A DNA stretch of 64,000 nt. Source: Aureococcus anophagefferens. Taxonomy: Eukaryota > Sar > Pelagophyceae > Pelagomonadales > Pelagomonadaceae. The DNA is taken from NCBI RefSeq assembly GCF_000186865.1, contig NW_008705566.1, forward strand, positions 1,729,699 through 1,793,698, in the 5' to 3' direction. The notes under the pieces were generated by a model. The model had not been told where the DNA came from, searched no databases, and saw only the letters and a program-made list of their open reading frames with translations. The position numbers and the translations under genes were made by a program. Below, in pieces: positions 55,197-64,000 of the stretch (the stretch's first letter is position 1; each line of letters opens with the position of its first letter).

Positions 55197-56515
55197 TTAC
55201 GGCGCGAAGAGGGGGTCCAGGATGCCGCCGGGCACGAGGCCCGTGTTCTTGACGAGGGCGGCGCCGGCCTGCATGTAGGGGTGGGCCGCGTAGGCGCCGA
55301 GCGTGCCGGCGGCGATGAGCGCGTAGGGCGCGCGCGCGAACTCCTTCCAGTAGTCCGCGGGCGGCTCCTGGCGGCCGTCGAGGATGGCCGCGAAGGGCAC
55401 GACGGACGTCTTCGCCTTGATGGCCTCGAAGCGGTCGCCGTGGGCCGCGGCGAGGCGCGCGTCGCCGTGCTCCGCGGCGAAGACGTGGTGCGCGACGAGG
55501 AGGGCCATCGTGAGCGCCTGGGCAGGACAAGAGAGATTCAACGTCGCTTCAACGTGAGTGTTCCGCGCGCGCGGGTTCCGGGAAAAGCATTCACGCTTCG
55601 AGACCGTTCCGAGAGATGATCGCTCGTCCAAAAATCAGCCGAAACGAGTGGAAAACGGCCGAGAAAGGAGCCTTTGAAGTTGGGAATTTCGCTCTCTTGT
55701 CCTGCCCCGGTGAGCGCGTTGAACGTGGAGCCGACCATGGCCAGGTGCGCCGCGGACCACATGACCTGGCCCGCGGCCTGCGGGTGGCGCGTGATGCGGA
55801 TGATGCCCGTCTCCCAGAGGTGGACCTTGGGCGCCTCGACGGCCGCGACCTCCTTGAGGTTGAAGACCGTCGGGTAGAGGAAGAAGAACGACGCGAAGTT
55901 GACGCACCACGCGAGGCCGTGGACGACGGGGTCGCGGGAGCCGTCCCAGAGCACGACGCCGTCGTGGGCGTGGGCGATGAAGTAGACGATCCAGGAGTAC
56001 GCGAGCGGCAGGCTGCAGCTCGCGAAGACCCACCGCCAGAACCGCGCGCCGACGACGGGCTCCGCGAGGGGCCGCAGCGCCGCGAGGCCGCTGTGCACGA
56101 CGGGGAAGAGCAGGCCGAAGGCGAGCGTCACGCCGTGCGAGTCGCCGCAGCGCGCCTCCAGGAACGCCACGAAGTCGTCGCCGTAGCCCGTCGCCGGGGA
56201 GACCCAGAGCACCGCGAACGCGCCGAGGATCGACCCGACGCTCACGGCGAAGTCGCCCCAGCCCTCGGTCTGCGCCTCGTAGTCGAAGACCGCCGCGTCC
56301 TCGCCGACGAGCGACGGCGCCGCGCTCGACGGGTACGACTTGTAGAGCGGATTCCGCCGCAGGAAGACGCCGAGGGGGCCGCCGCTCTCCGTGTCGGCGA
56401 AGTCCTCGACGGCGCGCCGCTTCAGCTGCGGTGGTCGCAGGGCTCGATGCGGGACGATGAACGCGTGGGAAAAGGCGAACACGAGGCACAGGCACCTCGG
56501 ATCCGCGACGCCCAT
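55197..56515 (-). CDS. Z-ISO: 15-cis-zeta-carotene isomerase (Z-ISO)
   Basis: The CDS is joined from 56515-55718 and 55517-55197 (372 aa). Z-ISO is the haem-dependent NnrU-family plastid membrane enzyme that isomerises the 15-cis bond of zeta-carotene between phytoene desaturase and zeta-carotene desaturase. The start at 56515 gives a signal peptide and the ASAF-like H-A-F-I-V-P at 17-22. Family blocks are [51 protein letters not shown], then after the junction [37 protein letters not shown] and [12 protein letters not shown]. Histidines in the HSGLA and RHPQ blocks are the expected haem ligand region. Splicing restores [17 protein letters not shown]. The 200-nt intron is an introner plus 8-bp target. 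Its donor is GC, not GT. Confidence 0.92.
55518..55709 (+). mobile_element. Introner element A2 (forms the Z-ISO intron)
   Basis: A 192-bp family A element with termini CTGGGCAGGACAAG (55518-55531) and CTTGTCCTGCCCCG (55696-55709), and a perfect 8-bp target duplication GTGAGCGC (55510-55517 and 55710-55717). Relative to the host gene it lies in the opposite orientation to the kinesin copy, showing that either orientation can be spliced. The element supplies the acceptor CCCAG. The duplicated target on the gene strand is GCGCTCAC, so the donor would be GC. Confidence 0.92.
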
Positions 56516-56648
56516 CGTGTGGTTCTTCAACAAGGACCTCGAAATCTCCACTAGAGTGGCGATGGGCAGCGACCGCACCACCTAGTTCCACCGCAAACGC
56601 CGACGAAACCAAGCTTAAACTAGGCCCACATGCGTTGACAAAACCCCT
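56516..56648. promoter_or_regulatory. Divergent promoter, Z-ISO / COA5
   Basis: A 133-bp AT-richer spacer between the Z-ISO and COA5 starts, containing AACCAAGCTTAAACTAGG and CAAAACCCC near the COA5 start. A plastid and a mitochondrial gene share it. Confidence 0.45.
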
Positions 56649-56909
56649 ATGGTCGACTGCAAAGACATCGCGCAGACGCTCCTGGACTGCCTGAAGCAGA
56701 CGGAGTGCATGAAGTCCGGCGGCAGCGCCAAGGAGTGCATGGCCGCGGCCGACGCGCCGGACTGCCAGGTCTACCGCAACACGCGCACTGCCGGCGCGGG
56801 ACCTCGGGGGCGCCGCGCGTCGCCGGAGCCGGTCGCGCGCAGGTATTTCGAGTGCAAGCGATCGCAATTGGACATGCGGACCCGCATCCGCGGCAGCAAG
56901 TCGCACTGA
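56649..56909 (+). CDS. COA5: COA5/PET191 cytochrome c oxidase assembly factor
   Basis: A small twin-CX9C-type protein of the mitochondrial intermembrane space, needed for complex IV assembly. The start MVDCKDIAQTLLDCLKQTEC and the end YFECKRSQLDMRTRIRG match Pet191/COA5 clearly, with cysteines at the expected positions. Between CQVYRNT and YFECK the frame reads through 20 extra residues (AGAGPRGRRASPEPV and so on) that the family lacks. Removing 56783-56842 (60 nt, starting GCGCAC and ending CGCGCAG) gives CQVYRNTYFECKRS and a 66-aa protein close to the animal length of 74. That would be a GC-AG intron. If it is not spliced the protein is 86 aa. Divergent from Z-ISO. Confidence 0.88.
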   Translation: MVDCKDIAQTLLDCLKQTECMKSGGSAKECMAAADAPDCQVYRNTRTAGAGPRGRRASPEPVARRYFECKRSQLDMRTRIRGSKSH

Positions 56910-57210
56910 GCGCGGCGCGGTTCCGGCGTCCCGCGTCGCGTCGCCGCCTCCCGCCGCGTCTCGCCCGAGGCCCCCCGCCCGAACCCGTGCGGGGTGCCGG
57001 ACGCGGGGGCGAGTCTTTCGTCCCCCTTGTCCCGGCCTCGGGCCGAGAGCGCCGCCGCCTCCGGGCGGCGGTCGCGCACGCCCGCGCGCGGCACACAACG
57101 AAACCGGCGGCCCCATAGTACACGCGCGCGCCCGAATGTCCCCCCCAGCGCGCGCGGTCTCCCGGCCAGCCGACACCCGCCCCAGGTCCTCCGCGAACGA
57201 CCGCCGCGTC

Positions 57211-57870
57211 ATGCCCAAGGGGCGCATCGCCGAGGAAGATGGCCAACAGTCAACGAGCAGCGAGAAGCAAGCCCGATGGGAGGAGGTTCTGCGAGGCGAG
57301 CGCTTGACGCAAGTCGCCGCCATCGCGCAATACCCCGACAAGCTCAACGAGCCCCGCGTGCGGCGGATCCCGCGGCAGCTCGCGCTGAGCCCGCCGCAGG
57401 AGGGCGTCGGTCCCAAGGGCGCCGGCCGGGCCTGGGCCCGCGACGTGTGGACGTACAAGACCGCGGACGTCGCCGCCGCGGTGGCGAGCCTCGAGCCCAT
57501 CCAGCGGCGCCCGCGGACGCACAAGCCCTGGAACAGGAAGCGGCCCCCTTCCTGTTTTCCGGCCTATTACCCGAAGCGCGGCAAAACCGACGACGACGAC
57601 AGCGCTGACGACGATGCTTCCTCCGAGGAGGACGAGGAGGCCCCGGCGCCCGCGCCGGCTCCCGCGCATCCGTACTGCCCCGTCTGCGAGAAGCCCGTCG
57701 CGAAGCCGTCGAAGCTGCTCGCGTGCCACGGGTCGTGCCACGCGATCCACGACAAGTGCCTCCGCGAGTATAGCGCCTTCAAGCACAAGAGCGTGCTCAC
57801 GTGCCCCCTCTGCCGGACGACGGAGCCGCGGAGCGACGCGCTGAGCCTGCTCGCGGCCATGGCCGCGTGA
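57211..57870 (+). CDS. RING/U-box-like zinc-finger protein
   Basis: A 219-aa protein when started at the ATG at 57211 (MPKGRIAEEDG). An upstream in-frame ATG at 57136 would add 25 residues that look like random GC-rich sequence. Residues 15-60 are helical and charged. The middle is acidic and disordered (DDDDSADDDASSEEDEE). The C-terminal finger at about 168-212 has CPVCEKPV, LLACHGSCHAIHDKC, and CPLCR, a RING-like cross-brace in which the middle ligands are C-H-x2-C-H-x2-H. It is a candidate E3 ligase or PHD-like reader. Expression may depend on the GC-rich 300 bp before it, which contains no other gene. Confidence 0.7.
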   Translation: MPKGRIAEEDGQQSTSSEKQARWEEVLRGERLTQVAAIAQYPDKLNEPRVRRIPRQLALSPPQEGVGPKGAGRAWARDVWTYKTADVAAAVASLEPIQRRPRTHKPWNRKRPPSCFPAYYPKRGKTDDDDSADDDASSEEDEEAPAPAPAPAHPYCPVCEKPVAKPSKLLACHGSCHAIHDKCLREYSAFKHKSVLTCPLCRTTEPRSDALSLLAAMAA

Positions 57871-58027
57871 TCGAAGTTCTGCGCGCGACCGCGCCGCCGC
57901 ACTTTGCGGCGCAACGACGACGCATGCGCGAGCGTCTACCGCAGCGACGTGCGCGAGTCGAACATGTTAATAAGACCTATCGGCCGTGTGTGCTCTTGTG
58001 CATGCGGCTTCTCCGCGCTAAATCCCC

Positions 58028-58052
58028 AATAATAATAATAATAATAATAAAA
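58028..58052. repeat. AAT microsatellite
   Basis: About eight AAT units in an otherwise GC-rich sequence, followed directly by AAACATC. It is likely length-polymorphic. Confidence 0.85.
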
Positions 58053-58054
58053 CA

Positions 58055-58084
58055 TCAACTTGAATAGCTTGAAGTTCAAGTTGA
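58055..58084. repeat. 10-bp inverted repeat TCAACTTGAA
   Basis: TCAACTTGAA (58055-58064) and TTCAAGTTGA (58075-58084) pair across a 10-nt loop. The loop and right arm together contain TTGAAGTTCAAGT, which also occurs at 2279-2291 upstream of the F-box-like gene. Confidence 0.6.
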
Positions 58085-58157
58085 CTCCTAAAAATCGGGG
58101 CTGCTTCCTGCATTCTAAGAGTTCGAAAAGAGCCGCGACGCGCCGCACCGCGAGCGC

Positions 58158-58294
58158 GCCCAGGATCCAGCCCTTGGTCTGCGCCTCGTCGTCGACGACC
58201 GCCGCGTCCTCGCCGACGAGCGACCCGCGACGACGCCCAGGATCCAGCCCTGGGTCTGCGCCTCGTCGTCGACGACCGCCGCGTCCTCGCCGAC
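58158..58294 (-). pseudogene. Two tandem fragments of Z-ISO exon 1
   Basis: Two 60-bp direct repeats (58158-58217 and 58235-58294, one mismatch, period 77) encode on the minus strand VGEDAAVVDDEAQT followed by K/Q-GW. The left copy's region 58167-58224 matches 56258-56315 of the Z-ISO coding sequence at 55 of 58 bases. They have no start, no frame-wide continuity with Z-ISO and no separate function that can be seen. The right copy ends two bases before the ATG of the next gene. Confidence 0.75.
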
Positions 58295-58295
58295 C

Positions 58296-61200
58296 ATGGA
58301 CGCAGGCGTCCTCGCTTCGATACTCGACTCGGCCAGCGCGTCCTCGCCGCTGGCCGAGTCGAGTATCGATCGCCGCGACGTCGCGTCGGACCTGCCCGCG
58401 CCGCTCAAGCCCAAGGCGCCGGACCTGGCCGCGCCGCTCAAGCCCAAGGCGTCGGCCGCCGAGGTCGTCCACCTCACGTCGCGGCTCGTGTCGCGCAAGA
58501 GCCTGCTGGCGCTCCAGAAGATGAACGCCCTCATCGACGACCCCACGGAGGACGCGGTCCTGCGGCCCGGCGACGACGACGCGGCGCTCGTCGCCCGGGG
58601 CATCTTGGCGGGCTTCCTGCGGCGCGTGCGCACGGACGACGTCATGCTCGCGTCCTACTACCGCCTGCTGCGGTTCCTCGTCTACGTGCTCGCGATCGTC
58701 ACGGTCATCGCCATGCAGCTCGGCGTCTTCGAGGGCAACACGACCGTGACCTACGCGACGGTGCGCGACGCCATCTACCATCTGAGCGGCGAGATCATCC
58801 CGAACGACGCGCCCGGCGACATCGCCGGCAGCGTCAACGGCTGGGACGTCTACGTGGACGGCGTCGAGGCCGTCATCGACGCCGTCTTCCAGGAGGAGGC
58901 CTGCGGCGACGGGCTCTGCAGCCGGACGGACGAGATGCCCTCCTGGGACCCCGGCGAGTTCGTGCTCGGGTCCCGCGACGGCGGCGCGCCGCGCGACTTC
59001 GAGGGCTGCGCGTCGGACTGCGGCGCGCAGCTCACGACGAACGTCACCGTGTCCTTCTACGACGCGTGGAAGCTCGCGGCGCACACGGACCTCGTGCGGG
59101 CCGTCATCGCGGAGGGCCGGCTCTGCGACGACGCCGGCGCGTGCTACTCGACGGAGGCGTGGCAGTACGCGGAGCCCCGGGCGGGCTGGAACCTCTGCCA
59201 CGACAGCGACACGGAGTTCGGCGTCGACGCGACCACCGTCTGCGTCTTCGACGGCGACTTCTTCGTCGACGGCCTCCCCTTCCGGTCCAGCGAGCTCGAC
59301 AGCGCGCACGAGAGCTTCGGCAGCGCGGTCACGCTGGCTTTGTACGGCGGCGACTGGGAGGTGCGCTACGCCTTCTCGGGCTACGTCTGGACGCACCCGA
59401 CGCGCGCCTCGCCCTACGCCGTCGCGTTCCCGGCGGTGCGGGGCAAGGTCTGCTACGTCGAGCCCGGCGCGGCGAACGAGACGTGCGCGCACTGGGGCGC
59501 GTGCCCCGACGCGGGGTCCTGCGCCTGCGAGTTCCGCGACGACGTCTACACCTGCGACGACGCGCTCGCGGCGACGCGGACGCTCGCGGACTACCCCACG
59601 GAGATCGACGACGCGCGCTTCGACCTGCCGCCGTACGTCGTCGACTCCTACCCGGCCTACGCGGGCGCCGAGGCCGTCGCGTCGTGGTGGGACGTCCAGG
59701 GCTTCACGGTGGCCGAGCGGCTCGCGCCGTCCGTCACGGAGTACGCCTCGGAGGCCTCCGCGGAGACGGCGCACCGCACGGACGACGCCGCGGAGATCAA
59801 GGGCGAGACGTACGCGCAGCTGCCCGACGTGTTGTTGGGCTACTACGAGGGCGACGCCGTGACGGCGGGCGTCCGCTTCCCGGACCTCGGCGTGCCCCAG
59901 GGCGCGCTCATCATGGACGCCTACGTCGAGTTCACGTCGACGGCGTTGGAGGACGGGGCCCTGTCGCTCGACGTCCGCGCCGAGGCGTCGGACGACGCGC
60001 TGCCCTACGGCTGGGGCGCGGACCCGTTGGGGCCGAAAGACCGCGACGCGACGGAGTCCGTCGTGCTCTTCGAGACCGCGCCCTGGGCCGCGGACGAGAC
60101 GACGCGCACGCCGTCGCTCGTCTACCTCGTCCAGGAGGTCGTCGACCGGCCGGGCTGGGGCTCCGGCCAAGCGCTGGGCCTGGTCTTCGCGCCGTCGGCG
60201 GGCGCCGGGTCGCGCGTCGCCCGGGGCTTCGCGGGCGTCTACGCGGAGGCGGGCGCGCCGCGGCTCTTCGTCCAGTACGTCCGCGCGGAGCGCTACACCA
60301 TCGCCCTGGGCCGAATCGACGCCGACGTCGTCGAGCACGCGCCCGACGGCAACGTCTTCGCCGTCTCCGACGTCGAGCTCGGCGCGACGTCCGCGAGCGG
60401 CGTGCCCATCGCAACGGCGCTCCGCTTCCCCCGGATCCCGCTCCTGCCGGGCCAGGACGTCGTCCGGGCCCACGTCGAGTTCGCGGCGAGCGCCTCGAAC
60501 CCGGACCGCCGCTCCGACGCTGCCGCGAGCGACTTCGAGTTCCGCGTGGAGCTCGCCGCGGACGCGGCGCCGTACGACGACGAAGAAGACTCGGGCCCCT
60601 ACGACGTCCACGGCGACTACCACACGTCCGCGGAGGCGGAGTACAATTTGCCGACCCGACTGGTCAGCGGAAGAACTTACTCGAACGCGTCGGTAATCGG
60701 AACGATCGAGCGACTCGAGGGCGGCGCGCGGTGGCGGACGCCGGACCTCGCGGCGCTCATCCAGCCCGTGCTCGACGACGCGGACTGGCAGGAGAACAAC
60801 TCGCTCGCCTTCGCCGTGCGGTCCGTCGACGTGGGCTACGCCGACGGCGCCTGGTTCGCGCCGCCCGGGGAGAGCGCCTACGGCCGGAGCTTCATGAGTT
60901 CCGCGGACGCGAGCCCGCCGGAGCTCGTGCTCCTCGTCGTCGGCGCGGACCGGCCGTCGCCGACCGACCCACCCACGCTTTCCCCCTCGACGGCGGCGCC
61001 GACGCTGGCGCCGTCGACGACCGCGCCGAGCCTGGCGCCGACGCTCGCGCCGTCGACGTGCGCGGACCGGCCGGGCAGCGACGGCCTCTGCATGGTCGTG
61101 CTCTCGCTCGACACGGACGCGTGCCGGACGCGGTTCTGCCCCGAGTGCAAGTTCAGCCACGCCTGCGATTTGACCTGCGGGTTTTGCTACTCCATGCTGC

Positions 61201-64000
61201 CGACGCCCGTGCCCTCGGCCGCGCCGACGGAGAACCGGACGCTGTGGTTCAAGAACGGCGACGCGGCCAAGGACTGCGCGTGGGTCGCCGCGCTCCCGGC
61301 GACGCGCTGCGACGTTCGGGGCTGGGACGGCGCCGTCGCCTGGGAGGCCTGCGAGGCCTGCGGCGCCACGGCGTCGCCGACGGGCTATCCGACGGCCCCG
61401 CCGGCGGCCGCGCGGCGCCGGCTCCTCGCCGAGCCCGCGCGGCGCCTCGACGACGGGGCCTGCGCGCCGGGGCGCGTGAACGCGACGGGCTCGCTGTCCG
61501 CCGTGCTTTACTACGCGCTCGTCGACACCTACACGTCCGAGTCGCTGCTCACCGGCGTGGCCTACGGGGACGAGAGCGACGCGGTGTGCCTCGAGGTCGG
61601 CGTCTGCTACGCCTTCGAGGTGCTCGAGCCGGCGTTGCCCTACGGCGCGACCTGGTCCGTCGACGTCGGGGGCGCGGCCCTCACGGGCGCGGCGCCCTTC
61701 TTCGGCTACTTCCGGCTCCGGAGCGGCGACGTCGTCGCCGTCGACGACTGCGACGACGACGCGGGCCACTACTTGTCGGACGTCGACGGCGCGGCCGCGG
61801 CGTTCTGGGCGCCCTTCGCGTCGTCCGCCGGCGCCGGCGACGACGACGGCGGCGGCGGCGCGGTCGAGTGCTACACGAAGTCCGTGTGGACCGAGCCCGC
61901 GATCCCGACGGACGACTACCTCGGCTGCACGCGGAGCGGCTCCTACGACGCCCTCGCGCTCACGAAGACCTGCCCGGCCTACGGCGACGGCGACGCGGAG
62001 ACGCACTGCTGGTCCGTGACGCTGTCCCAGCCGAGCCTCGACTCGACGGCGTGCCACGACGTCCAGCTCGTCGGCGGCTGCTGGAGCGACCTCGAAGACG
62101 TCTGGCCGGCGACGGCCGCGGCGCGACGCGCCTACGAGGACGAGAACGCGACCTTCGTCGGCGCGGCGCCGCCGGGCCGGGGGCCCCTCGTCGCCGACGA
62201 CTGCGCGACGCTCGCGGCGGTCTACTTCGACGCGACGTACGGCGCGACGTGCGCGGGCTGCGCGGGCTCCCTCTGCACGATGCAGGACCCGGCCTGGTAC
62301 GCGAACGTCTTCGGCGTGCCCTCGAACAACGTCGAGGGCGCCCTGTCGTCCCTCGAGCGCGGGAAAGTGGTTGAGGCGGCCGACTGCGACGCGTTCGCGG
62401 TCTTGGACGCGAACTGCGACGACGACTACAACCACATCGGCTGCAACTACGACGGCGGCGCCTGCTGCGACGACGGTGCCTTCGCGCCGGACGCGCGCAT
62501 CCGCGACCACGACATCTCCTGCCGCGTGCCCTGGTTCCAGAGCGCGGACGACACGTGGCGCTACTCGCGCGTCGTCAACGGCGAGGTCTTCGCGACGGTG
62601 CCGGCCGGCGTCCCGCGGCCGCGACGATTTTCGAGAGCGTTCGACCGGGGAACAATCGTCACCGACGTGCGTGGTAGGTGCCGACGCAGCTCTGGAAGGG
62701 CGTCGTCGAGGTGTTGGGCGTCATCGACGCGCCGGGCAACCTCGAGGAGCACCTCTCGGCGGACGCGGCGCCGGACCGCTTCAACTCGACGCTCCCCTTC
62801 GCGGACGTCGACCTCGCGGACCTCGAGCGCTACGTCCCGTCGCTCGCGTGCCCGGACTGTCCATCCTTCGAAGGCAGCTACCGCACCGTGCCCTTCTCCC
62901 TCGACGTGGGCCTGCCCAACGCCAACGGCTACGCGGATTGGTCCCCGAAGCGGAACCCGGCGTGGACGTGCGCGGACTTCGGCGCCGCGGACTGGTTCGA
63001 CTGCGACGCCCAGGGCGTCGACAACACCTTCGCACGGGAGCGCTGCGCCGCCTGCGGCGTCACGGACGCGAGCGAGTCCAAGACCCAGTTCACGTCGGGC
63101 TTCGACGCGGACGAGCCGCGCGCGCGCTATCTGGCGAAGCCGAATCTCGTGGTCTACGGCGTCCTGCTCACGCAGCAGCGGAACAAGGCCATGGCCTGCA
63201 AGAAGGGGCGGCCCTACAACCGCTTTTTGAGCTATCTCGACGCCTACGACCCCTGCCTCGACGACGACGACGGCCTCCGGGAGCCCTTTGGCGTCGACGC
63301 GACGTTCGTGTCCGGCTCCGACGTCTACCGCGAGTCGAACATCGACGAGGTCTACGATTTTTACGACGCCGAGGAGCTCGATGCCGTGTCGGGTATGCCC
63401 TTCGGGTTCACCTACTCCATGCGGCGCAACGCGACGACGTCCGAGTACCCGAAGGACTTCCCCGTGTTCTGGGACGTCAATTTGAACCGGACGCGGGCCA
63501 TGGACATCTGGACGTTGATCAAGGACGGCAACTACTTCGACGGCAACACGCGGTCCGTGGAGCTGTCCATGATCACGACGAACCGCATGATCTCGTCCCA
63601 GTTCCTCACGCTCACGTCCATCGTCGGCGAGTCGCTCGACGGCGGCGGCGTCGAGTACAAGTACACCGTGTCCGTCATCAACCCGAACCCCTACGGCACG
63701 CCCACGGCGACCGTGCGCCTCTTCTTCGAGCTCGTCTTCGTCGCGCTCCTCGGCGGCATGCTCCTCATCGAGGTCCGGGGCTGCCTCGCGGCCGCGAGAC
63801 GGCGCGTCGCGAAGCTGCGGGTCCTCGGCGACGACGGCGCCGTCCGCTACTGGCCGGGTCTGCCGGCCTGCGGCTGCCTCAACGCGCTGCCCGCGGCGCT
63901 GCGCGCCCTCGCCGAGGCCGTCGCCGCGAGGGTCGCGGACGCGGGCCTTTTACCGACGGCGGACTACGTCCTCGCGACGCTCATGATCGTCGCCTGGGTC
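58296..64000 (+). CDS. Polycystin/TRPP-like channel with giant S1-S2 loop (3' end outside window)
   Basis: The CDS is joined from 58296-62597 and 62678-64000 (1,875 codons, incomplete at the right edge). A cytoplasmic N-terminus of about 125 residues has repeated PAPLKPKA. S1 follows at about 127-148 (LLRFLVYVLAIVTVIAMQLGV). A cysteine-rich extracellular region of roughly 1,600 residues has many NxT/S sites, Thr/Pro-rich repeats (APTLAPSTTAPSLAPT), and a Lin-12/Notch-type repeat (CDDDYNHIGCNYDGGACC). The membrane-proximal part (FWDVNLNRTRAMDIWTLIKD ... SVELSMITTNRMISSQF ... VRLFFELVFVALLGG) resembles the polycystin domain running into S2. The window ends in the next helix (TADYVLATLMIVAWV). 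This suggests a ciliary or mechanosensory cation channel, but pore residues lie outside the window. Confidence 0.7.
58317..58369. repeat. 22-bp perfect inverted repeat just after the start codon
   Basis: Two 22-bp perfectly complementary arms (58317-58338 and 58348-58369) are separated by 9 nt. They begin 21 nt after the A of the ATG. The left arm starts TCGATACTCGACTCGG. The mRNA would fold into a very stable stem within codons 8-25, which encode ILDSASASSPLAESSI. Confidence 0.9.
62598..62677 (+). other. 80-nt intron in the polycystin-like gene
   Basis: GTGCCGGC...GTGGTAG, phase 0, joining GEVFAT to VPTQLWKG. The intron is AT-richer than the exons. Its first 8 bases (GTGCCGGC) are nearly repeated at the start of the next exon (GTGCCGAC), as introner target duplications are, but no terminal inverted repeat remains. 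Confidence 0.85.

Larger units (their letters stand above)
57871..58295. other. Intergenic region with microsatellite and gene fragments
   Basis: About 425 bp between the RING-like gene and the polycystin-like gene. It contains an AAT microsatellite, an inverted repeat built on CAACTTGAA, and two copies of a Z-ISO-derived 60-mer ending at the next start codon. It should also hold the promoter of the downstream gene. Confidence 0.7.

Noticed and set aside
57936..62510. A 1,500-codon open frame antisense to the polycystin-like gene
   Set aside because: Its translation is arginine/valine/alanine-rich without domains, as expected for the complement of GC-rich coding sequence. The plus strand has a membrane helix, Cys-rich repeats and sensible introns.
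1..64000. tRNA, rRNA or selenocysteine-insertion elements
   Set aside because: No cloverleaf or rRNA-like stretch was recognised on reading the intergenic regions. A tRNAscan or Infernal search was not possible and would settle this.

Overview
The window is nuclear DNA from a GC-rich, gene-dense microalga with a secondary plastid, most probably a pelagophyte stramenopile of the Aureococcus anophagefferens type. Three things point there. Proteins carry a signal peptide followed by an ASAF-like motif, the stramenopile plastid-import signature (the ATP synthase alpha-like protein and zeta-carotene isomerase). Introns are created by short inverted-repeat 'introner' transposons with 8-bp target duplications, described for Aureococcus by Huff, Zilberman and Roy (Nature 2016). 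The gene set is eukaryotic: kinesin, SEC22, CIAO2B, COA5, RGS, JmjC. Species identity is inference.

Layout. 0-24 kb holds DGAT2-like acyltransferase, an F-box-like protein, an EF-hand protein, CIAO2B, a RING-H2 protein, a Golgi-type sulfotransferase, an armadillo-RING protein, a JMJD8-like JmjC protein, a kinesin-2-like motor, a small basic protein, a large LRR/EF-hand protein and an SR-like protein. From 2.3 kb to 33.7 kb twelve consecutive genes alternate strand. Convergent stop codons lie 2-36 bp apart or overlap; divergent starts mostly share 50-280 bp. 26.8-27.7 kb is an 867-bp CACTA-like non-autonomous transposon. 27.8-40 kb holds a giant GAF/coiled-coil protein, an EF-hand-bestrophin channel, a TPR-methyltransferase, a membrane-anchored GH45 cellulase and SEC22, the last interrupted by a second introner family. 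40.7-50.5 kb holds an alanine-rich repeat protein with an apparent frameshift, then a gene whose 3' end seems to have been split by a 5.4-kb insertion bounded by 28-bp direct repeats and carrying a multi-exon FHA-domain gene. 50.5-64 kb holds a plastid-targeted, ATPase-dead ATP synthase alpha-like protein, a tandem-RGS protein, zeta-carotene isomerase (third introner), COA5, a RING-like protein and the first 1,875 codons of a polycystin/TRPP-like channel.

There is no operon or single pathway. Themes are flagellar/cytoskeletal and signalling proteins (kinesin, EF-hand, RGS, polycystin), plastid-directed proteins (Z-ISO, alpha-like protein, probably bestrophin and the methyltransferase) and secretory proteins (SEC22, sulfotransferase, JMJD8-like, GH45). 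The most informative content is the record of intron birth: two introner families, four copies, two orientations, different stages of decay, and splice junctions that can be resolved to the base.
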